Assembly (NCBI GenBank): GCA_007026445.1
Contig: VDMD01000091.1
Location: 1 to 64,000, forward strand
Length of the DNA stretch: 64,000 bases
Source: Schizophyllum amplum
Taxonomy: Eukaryota > Basidiomycota > Agaricomycetes > Agaricales > Schizophyllaceae
Direction: 5' to 3'
Below the pieces are notes generated by a model, which was not told the origin of the DNA, ran no database searches, and worked only from the letters and a program-made list of their open reading frames with translations. The position numbers were made by a program, and so were the translations under genes. This document shows, piece after piece, positions 57,571 through 64,000 of the stretch. Numbering within the stretch: position 1 is the stretch's first letter; every line of letters begins with the position of its first letter.

Positions 57571-60368
57571 TAAGGTATTACTGGCCTGTCGAGGGAGTCT
57601 ACGGTGAAGGCAACCAACCCAGCGCCGCGAAGGCGCACTGGTACAACACACGAGGTTTGAGAATTACGAGCAATTAATTTCCAGTATAGATAAGAGGCTA
57701 CAGCGAGTAAAGGGGAGGGCGCGCACAAGAGTACGTATACGACAATCTGACTCATCAGAGACCATGTTAGTGGACGTGCGAGAGAGCTGCTGAGGGCGCT
57801 TTGAAGAAAGAGGAGAGGCCTTCGCAGGTCAACAAACCCGCGAGGAAAACTAAGCGAAAGAGTAGTTGCGAGGACGATGAGGCGAGACTAGGTCCTGCAA
57901 AATCAAGCGAGGGTCGCGAGGAGACGCCTGCCGAGTGGGGTGGTCTGCGCCACCGCTCGTTGTCCTGAGGCAGCATGTTCTGCAATTATCGTGTCTGCTG
58001 CAGGTCGGCGTTGCTGGACCGATCTCCGCGTTGGAAAGCGGCCTCACGACTGCAGGTGCCTTATAAATGCGTGTCAGTGACTTCTGTGAGGACGAGTACG
58101 TACCGGTCTTGGAACGCGCCGGGCTCCGTGTCATCGGGGTACGTTTGCGCATCAATAAGCGCTTGCTCCTCCTTGCTAAGCGTCTTCCAACAGCCCCACC
58201 TATCGCCTTCCTCTACGTCGTCGGGGTCGTCAGCTGCGAGGTCTGGATGGAGATGATATAGCACCTTTCGATAGCAGTTCGTTGGTTGTGACTGCGATGT
58301 CGTCGTCGTCGTCGTTGTCAGCGGGACGGGGTGGCATGGTGGGCAGGTCTTGGCCTAGTAGTAATACGACGTTGGCCTTGACGGCGGAGCAGTCAGTAGA
58401 GCGCGCAGCGGAGAGCTCGTCTGTCGACTGGGTGCTGAGGTCAGCACAAAGCGCATATATGCGCATATATCCACTCACCAGCAACGCGTGGATGTTGTTC
58501 TTCTCCTCCCTGACTTCGTCCGGATCGTTTGCGGCGAGATCTAGGTATCACGCCATAATGCGGCTCCTGTCATACAGTTAGAAAGACATCGTGCTGAGGG
58601 TGAAGATGCGTGATCGTCGATCGTGAAAGGTGAGCATACGCACTGACATACAGCGTAGTACGGCGATGCGTCCTTAATACTCGTCAACGCGCGAGAGCAG
58701 CTTGTACCGCGCTCACAGCAGCTCCTCTTTCCCTAAGCCCACCCATCGATCGCGCCCATTCCAGGAGCGTCCTCGCGGTGACCTGTGCTGGACGCTGCCT
58801 GGAGGCAAGGAGGTGCGACGGATCGAGGCTGCCAAGCAGTCGACGAGGCAGAGTCCCGAAGATCATGGCCAGTCCTGGTCCTTCTGGTCCTGGATTTGAT
58901 ACTGACGATGGGGGTGGAAGGGAAAGAAGCCCGACGCTCAGGTTGTGAGCTTCTTGCTTTATACGATCGGCAAGAGGGCGGAGAGTTCATGTGACCGCGA
59001 ACACGGGGAATTGACGTCACTGATTCCCGGAGTTCGCGCTCCCGGTGTCGAACTTCACTCTTCTCTTCACGGCGGCACACGCGCGCTTCAAGCGCTTTGC
59101 TTCCTCTCATCGCGTCTCTCGCTCTCGCTGCCATGATCCATCTATGTCGAACTCTGCCTTCGACTCACGCTTTTGCAGCGCTCAATTTTTCCGGTGCCCT
59201 CGTGATTCGAGACGTACCAGACGTCGGCGCGCCGCGAGAGATTCTTTACTCAAGGACTCCGAGAGATTCCGCACACTGCCACACTCAGATCTTCGACGCA
59301 GCCACCCCCTCCTTCAAGGCCCGCTCCATTCGCCCATCTACCTCCCTCATAACGCCCAAATCCGCGTCATTCTCACTCCCTATCGTCGCGTTCACCCCTC
59401 CATCCCACGTCTTCTCAGCGTTCCCTTCGCCCATCGTTATGCCCACCTTGGTCTTGTCTGAGCCCTCACATTCCCTAACTGCTCATCATCCCTCATTTCC
59501 CGTCGCCCCTCCCCCCTCCCCCCCAACGGACCCTCTCCGCCTTCCACCGTCTCGCATCCCCAACGTCGCCCCCCCCCCCCCCCCTACCCATCCCCGAGCC
59601 CCGTTTATCGGGTCCAAATACTGCACTTCCTCCCTCCACCTGCTCTCGCCGTGCAATTCAGCGAAAATGAGTGTCTGTGCGAGATCTAGAACTTCAACGC
59701 GTTCTTATGGCGGAGTGACGAGGTGCGTGTTACCGCGAGAGCGAAGGCGAAAAGCGATATCAGGTCGACGGCGTGAGACTTACGCGCAGGACAGAGCTGT
59801 ATTGCTCAGGCAAGGCGGGCTGATGTGCCGTCGGACAGCTCCCTACACAGACGTCCGCTGCGTTTGGGAACTGTGACGCCCGAACGCGCCTCCGAGGCTG
59901 AGACACGCCGACGCGCTTGGCGAAGCTATGCCCCTCTGACGAGTCGGCGCCTGCGCTGAAGCCCGACGCGCTGGGTAGCCTGCGTGCACCGAGGCGCCGG
60001 ACAGGTGAGCTGACGCCCCAAACGCGCTCGCCCGGCGGGTTCAGAGCTTCCCCGCTCTATCGTGATTACGCCTCCATTGTCACATCTACGACCCGATTTT
60101 TTCATGTACTCCATAAGCCTACAGTGCAATCAAGTGTACACACGTCTGCTTCTATACCATCCTGATTCCTGAGCGAGCAACAAAACATCGTTTTTCTTGG
60201 CAGAAACAAACATGTGTCACGCTCTGAAGGCACGTCTGGCCATGGCCCACATGCTTCCGTGTGTTCCTGCGTTTACCCTCAGATATCAGGCGATGGGAGT
60301 TCACAAATCCTACGTGGACCTCCGCAGGTGCTGTCAATGACTTACTCGACCTTGCTAGAAGCTCGCTG
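57571..60368. other. Region between two motif clusters, possible non-autonomous transposon body
   Basis: No intact gene. Minus-strand fragments around 58556-58061 read DLAANDPDEVREEKNN and HPDLAADDPDDVEEGDRW, which resemble each other, as if one repeat unit of a lost protein; the frames between them do not connect. A long frame at 59097-59876 is Ser/Pro/Arg-rich and crosses a run of 16 C (59569-59584), so it is not credible. A 14-base palindrome lies at 58451-58464. Confidence 0.4.
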
Positions 60369-60500
60369 ACATCTCGAGGTATCCCCAGAACCTTGGGATG
60401 TAGGCCTTGACCTGGAGATGTCACCCCGAATCTCGGGATGTGATCTCAAGGTTATTCTGACATCCAAAGGTGCTCCAAAGTATAACAAACATCCGTAGAT
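60369..60500 (+). repeat. Cluster of ACATCYYRAGGT motifs, right
   Basis: Copies at 60369-60380 (ACATCTCGAGGT), 60390-60401 and 60410-60421 (reverse orientation), about 60430-60441 (reverse, one mismatch) and 60460-60471 (ACATCCAAAGGT). Orientation is mixed, unlike the left cluster. Confidence 0.65.
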
Positions 60501-60834
60501 TCGTGCGAAAAACGTGATGGCCAAAGCAGAAGTACAGACTGGGGAAGGGCCAGATACTGGGCCCGTTCTTATAGATCTCGACGGCGACGAGGAAAGCCAT
60601 GCGACTGTAGTGACTGAGATAGTTGTCAGAGGGCGGGACGATGGAGGAGGAGAGGGATGAGGAGTCGGGACAAAGTCGCGACGGACGCAAATTGACGTGC
60701 TCGATCGGCGGACGCTCGGACCGATGGAAACAACAAAGACACCTGCCTCCGACCGTCACTCGCCTGAACTCCCTTTCGTTGGACCAACGCTCGCGCTTCC
60801 TGTTTATTCATTCCCTTCTGACAGGAATACTCAG
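60501..60834. other. Upstream region of the F-box gene at 60835
   Basis: No separate gene. An in-frame ATG at 60724 could extend the next gene by 37 residues. Confidence 0.35.
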
Positions 60835-62256
60835 ATGCACGAAGCGCTAAATACCCTAGATATCCTCAATCTTATCTTTGACGATGCAGAACTCCAGCAG
60901 GCCGATCTCTTCCATTGTGCGCTTGTGTGCGTGCCATGGCGCGATGTGGCGGTTCCGAAGATCTGGGAGGACCTGAGGAGTCTTGAGGCCCTCTTTCGCT
61001 TGCTCCCAGAGGAGAGTTTACACTCGGACTACGATGCAGCTGAAGGGCTTCCCAGCGCGCTCGATCGTGATGGCCGCGTAAGTCTGCTTTGCATTCTGTT
61101 CGCGTCCTCCCGTCTGATGATAGCAGCATGACGTAGCGCCTTCTGGATGGGAGATACTCTTCCAGCGTGCGGCGTTGGCGAAGCGTCTCGTATTGGACAT
61201 CAGCGTGCTATCCAGGGATCAACAACGGGCGATCGCCCCGCTCATCTCCCACGCGCCGACGTTTCCGTCCCTCCGACGACTGGTCCTGCACGGCCCCCTT
61301 CAGCGCGAGATAGCGATTACCTCGCCGTGTCTATCCCTCCGTCTGCTTGATTCGAGCGATCACGCATGGGAGGTGTCCAACTTGCAGTCTATCGAGACGG
61401 ATCAAACTCCCCTGTACGACGTCATCCGACTCTTCCACCTACCGCGCGCGCGAACCCTGCACTCCATCTCCGTCAACGCGCAGATCCCCAACCCAACCCT
61501 CCTCTCCTCCCTCTTCGACGCGCTCCACTCCACCATCGACCGCCACACCCTCCGCGAGGTATCCGTCACGCGCACCCTCCGCGCCCCCCACCTCTACGAA
61601 CTCGCGGACCGCTACTTCCTCACCCTCGCCCACATCGACCATCTCTCCGCCTTCCGCCGCCTCACCCGCCTCGAGCTCCTCGGCGTCGGGGGTCTCATCA
61701 TGGAAGACGCGGACTACGCCCGATGCGCGGAGTGGTGGCCCGAGCTGCGCGTCTTCGCCCTGGAGCCGCCCGTGCAGGAGGGCTGGTACCCGAGTATATG
61801 CACCCTCCGCGCCGTCGAGGCGTTCGCGCGCGGCTGCCCGGATCTCGAGCTGCTGGGCCTGCCTCTGGTATCGCTGGCCGTGCCCGATGATCTGGCCCGG
61901 TGCCTCTGAGATCGAGGACGACGTCACCTCCGGCTGTCACGATCCGCGTCGTCGGCGACGGCGCTGCGATCGTGGTCGGCGACGGCGCTGCGATCGTGGA
62001 AGCCGCACCCGCGGTGACCAATCTCGCTCCCCATGAGCAGGCTGAGCAGAACCCTCGGCCGCGCACGCGCTACGGTGAAGATCTCGCTTCGTATCTTCTA
62101 AACCTGTTCCCCGGCCTAGACTGCGTAGTCCACATCGGGCGCACCGCAGATGATGCGGGATACTATGCGCCTGCGGCAGAGGCCAAGCAGGCGATGTGGG
62201 AGAAGTTTGGTGCGACGTTGGAGGTGATGAAGGAAGAAATGCGCGGAAGGCGCTGA
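60835..62256 (+). pseudogene. F-box protein (MHEAL type), probable one-base frameshift
   Basis: Relative of the gene at 5796. Exon 1 (60835-61077) begins MHEALNTLDILNLIFDDAEL and has F-box features (LFHCALVCVPWRDVAVPKIW). The intron is 61078-61126 (GTAAGT...TAGCAG, 49 bases). Exon 2 begins HDVAPSGWEILFQRAALAKR and is open to 61909, where it stops as DDLARCL. The relative continues without break. Here the continuing frame is offset by one and opens at about 61898 (PLRSRTTSPPAVTIRVV), running to 62256 (WEKFGATLEVMKEEMRGRR). No intron with acceptable sites explains this, so a one-base indel is likely. A 24-base in-frame duplication (VGDGAAIV twice) follows near 61953-62000. If the indel is an assembly error the gene would be intact. 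Confidence 0.65.
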
Positions 62257-62633
62257 GGAACAAGCGCGCGGAAGGCGATGAAGGAAGACATGTGCGGAAG
62301 GCGCTGAGGAACAAGCGCGCGGAGGGAACAGCGTGACAGTCGCGCTGAAGGAACGGCGCGGCGGCGAGGTACGTGATCATGCGAGAGTGCGTGATCATGC
62401 GATGCTAGACTTCAGAAACTGATATGTATGCCATTCGCGCGCGTCGGCAGGAGCTGAGAGCGAGTACTGTAGCGGTCCTGTCCACCTCTTCTCCGCTTGC
62501 GCTGTGCTGCTCCGTACATCCGCTGTCCTGTACACCTCTTCTCCGCTCGCGCTGTGCTGCCCCGTACATCCGCTGTCCTAGAGAAGCCCATATCAGATCG
62601 CTATTGCTGTGTTCGAGAAGCAGAGATCGTCAG
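62257..62633. other. Intergenic region
   Basis: Holds repeated GCGCGGAAGGCG strings (62240-62330) continuing from the gene end, and a duplicated segment TACACCTCTTCTCCGCT-like (about 62478 and 62531). No gene. Confidence 0.4.
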
Positions 62634-62911
62634 CGCCTCGTACAGACCGTCAACGCCTCGTACAGACCGTCAACGCCTTGTACACCCCGTCGACGCCTCG
62701 TACACCCCATCACTACTCGTACAGACCGCCACCGCCTTTTACATTCCATCAACGCCTTGTGCAGACCGTCGATGCCTTGTGCAGACCGTCGATGCCTTGT
62801 GCAGACCGTCGACGCCTCGTACAGCCTGGGCCATTAACACCTCGTTAACGCCTCGCACGGACCGTCAACTTCTCGTCCTGACCGTCAACGCCTTGTACAC
62901 CTCGTAAACGC
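62634..62911 (+). repeat. 20-base tandem repeat array
   Basis: About 13 units of CGCCTCGTACAGACCGTCAA, the first two perfect, others with a few changes (for example CGCCTTGTGCAGACCGTCGA three times). Because 20 is not a multiple of three, any protein reading through it shifts frame each unit; it is non-coding. Confidence 0.85.
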
Positions 62912-62999
62912 CCCGTGGAGGTGAGCGCGCTCTCTCTTGAATTCCTCTCTCTTTTTATAAATACCTCTCTATTTTCTTCGAGATGGAGGGGGAGACTGG

Positions 63000-63290
63000 C
63001 ACGGTCATTCGCGTTCTTTTTGGGAGGGGCGCGAGGGAGGAGAAAGAGAAGGGAGGGAGGGGGGGAGAGAGGGGGGAGTTGGCAGGGGGTTGGAAAAGGG
63101 AGGGGATGGAGGGGAGGGGGGGGGGAGGGGGGGAGTTGGCAGGGGGTTGAAAAGGGGAGAGTGGAGGGGAGGGGAGGGGGGAGGGAGGGGAGGGGGGAGA
63201 GGGGGGAGGGGGTTGAAAAGGGGAGAGTGGAGGGGAGAGAAGGGAGAGAGGGATGGAGAGAGAGAGAGGGGGGAGGGCAGGGGGGCGTGG
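63000..63290 (+). repeat. G-rich purine tract (GGGAGGGG)
   Basis: Nearly pure purine on the plus strand with dozens of G runs of three or more, a strong candidate for G-quadruplex or triplex structure. Blocks such as GTTGGCAGGGGGTTG and AAAAGGGGAGAGTGGAGG recur twice. Confidence 0.8.
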
Positions 63291-64000
63291 CGCGCCGTCT
63301 GACGGTCTTGAAGGCAGCCTGCGAGCTTCGTCGTCCCTGCGCCGATCTCGGCTTTCGAAGAGATGGGGCACAGCTCGCTGTCGTCGAAGGGGTCAGAGCT
63401 TCGACGGCCTCGAAAGAGGAAATTTTCGATGCTGCCGAAGGGGGCATAGCTCCGACGCGCTTGAAGGCGGGAGAGCTCCGACGCGCTTGAAGGCGGGAGA
63501 GCTTCGACGCGCTCGAAGGCGGGAGAGCTTCGACGCGCTCGAAGGCGGGGGAGCTTCGATGTTTTCGATGGAGGCGAAGCTCGAAGGGATGGGGCACAGC
63601 TCGATGTTGCCGAAGGGAGGGGGAGCTTCTCTGTCCCCGGAGGCGGGTGCGCCTCGACGGCTTCGAAGGGTGGCGAGCCTTGACGTCGTCGAAGGGAGGC
63701 TGGGGGGGCACGCCTCGACGGCCTCGAAGGGTGGGGAGTTTTGGATCTCGTCGGAGAAGGGGGGCGGCAGCTTCGAAGTCGTCGAAAGGTGGCGGCAGCT
63801 TCGAAGTCGTCGAAGGGAGGCTGAGGGGCACGCCTCGACGGCTTCGAAGGGTGGCGAGCTCAACGGCGTCGAAAGAGGCGGAGGGGCACGCCTCGACGTC
63901 TTGGAAGGGATGGGGCGAAGGATGTCGTCAAAGGGCAGGCGAGCCTCGACGTCGTCGAAGGGGGACGAGCTTTGTCGTCGTCGAAGGGGTTTCAGCTTTG
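63291..64000 (+). repeat. 26-base and related tandem repeats to the window end
   Basis: Four consecutive 26-base units (GACGCGCTTGAAGGCGGGAG plus AGCTCC) at 63454-63557. They are flanked by eroded relatives of the form GACGTCGTCGAAGGGNGG that continue at 26-40 base spacing to the end. The array probably goes on past the window. Confidence 0.75.

Noticed and set aside
59097..59876. 259-codon frame
   Set aside because: Ser/Pro/Arg-rich, crosses a 16-base C run and has no family-like sequence.
62634..62911. CRISPR-like array
   Set aside because: Continuous 20-base tandem units with no spacers, in a eukaryotic genome.
62845..63863. Frames up to 328 codons at the window end
   Set aside because: They run through the purine tract and tandem arrays; repetitive Pro/Ser/Leu sequence without a gene signature.

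Overview
This window reads as nuclear DNA of a mushroom-forming basidiomycete (Agaricomycetes). The genes are cut by many short GT-AG introns of about 48-63 bases. The sequence is GC-rich, and the recognisable families (expanded F-box/LRR proteins, a DUF6535 membrane protein, tnp2-like transposases with CxxC motifs, a DIRS-type retroelement) are typical of that group. No rRNA, tRNA, CRISPR, bacterial operon or telomeric repeat was seen.

Layout. 1-12.5 kb: accessory genes, namely a broken F-box gene and a fragment of a second copy, a single-pass membrane protein, an F-box gene of a second subfamily, a minisatellite-like array, a DUF6535 gene and a 3'-truncated F-box gene. 13.4-17.4 kb: an apparently intact Mutator-like (MULE) transposon with terminal inverted repeats and a target-site duplication. 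18.4-20.6 kb: two genes of unknown function. 21.1-44.2 kb: a transposon graveyard dominated by one rearrangement (below). 44.7-47.4 kb: a decayed DIRS-like element, followed by degenerate short repeats to about 49.3 kb. 49.5-52.3 kb: a minus-strand AT-hook protein gene. 55.5-62.3 kb: two more F-box genes separated by a stretch with clustered 12-base motifs. 62.6-64.0 kb: tandem repeats.

Central result. Two near-identical 3.23-kb elements lie in inverted orientation at 24305-27532 and 32680-35910. Each is flanked by two different 8-base sequences, CAGCGGAG on one side and CCGGTCTG (or its complement) on the other, and the flanks are exchanged between the copies. This is what a crossover between inverted copies leaves after flipping the DNA between them. 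The flip also explains two split genes. A transposase-like gene stops at 24304 and its C-terminal part lies on the opposite strand at 32679-31667. The N-terminal part of a tnp2-like transposase lies on the minus strand at 28113-27578, while its C-terminal part is on the plus strand at 41389-44218. Turning the segment back puts all four parts on the plus strand in the right order. Another transposon, itself carrying a fold-back element, had earlier entered the tnp2 gene.

The genes do not form a pathway. The window is best read as a rearranging accessory region in which transposon insertion, inversion and decay act next to expanding F-box families.
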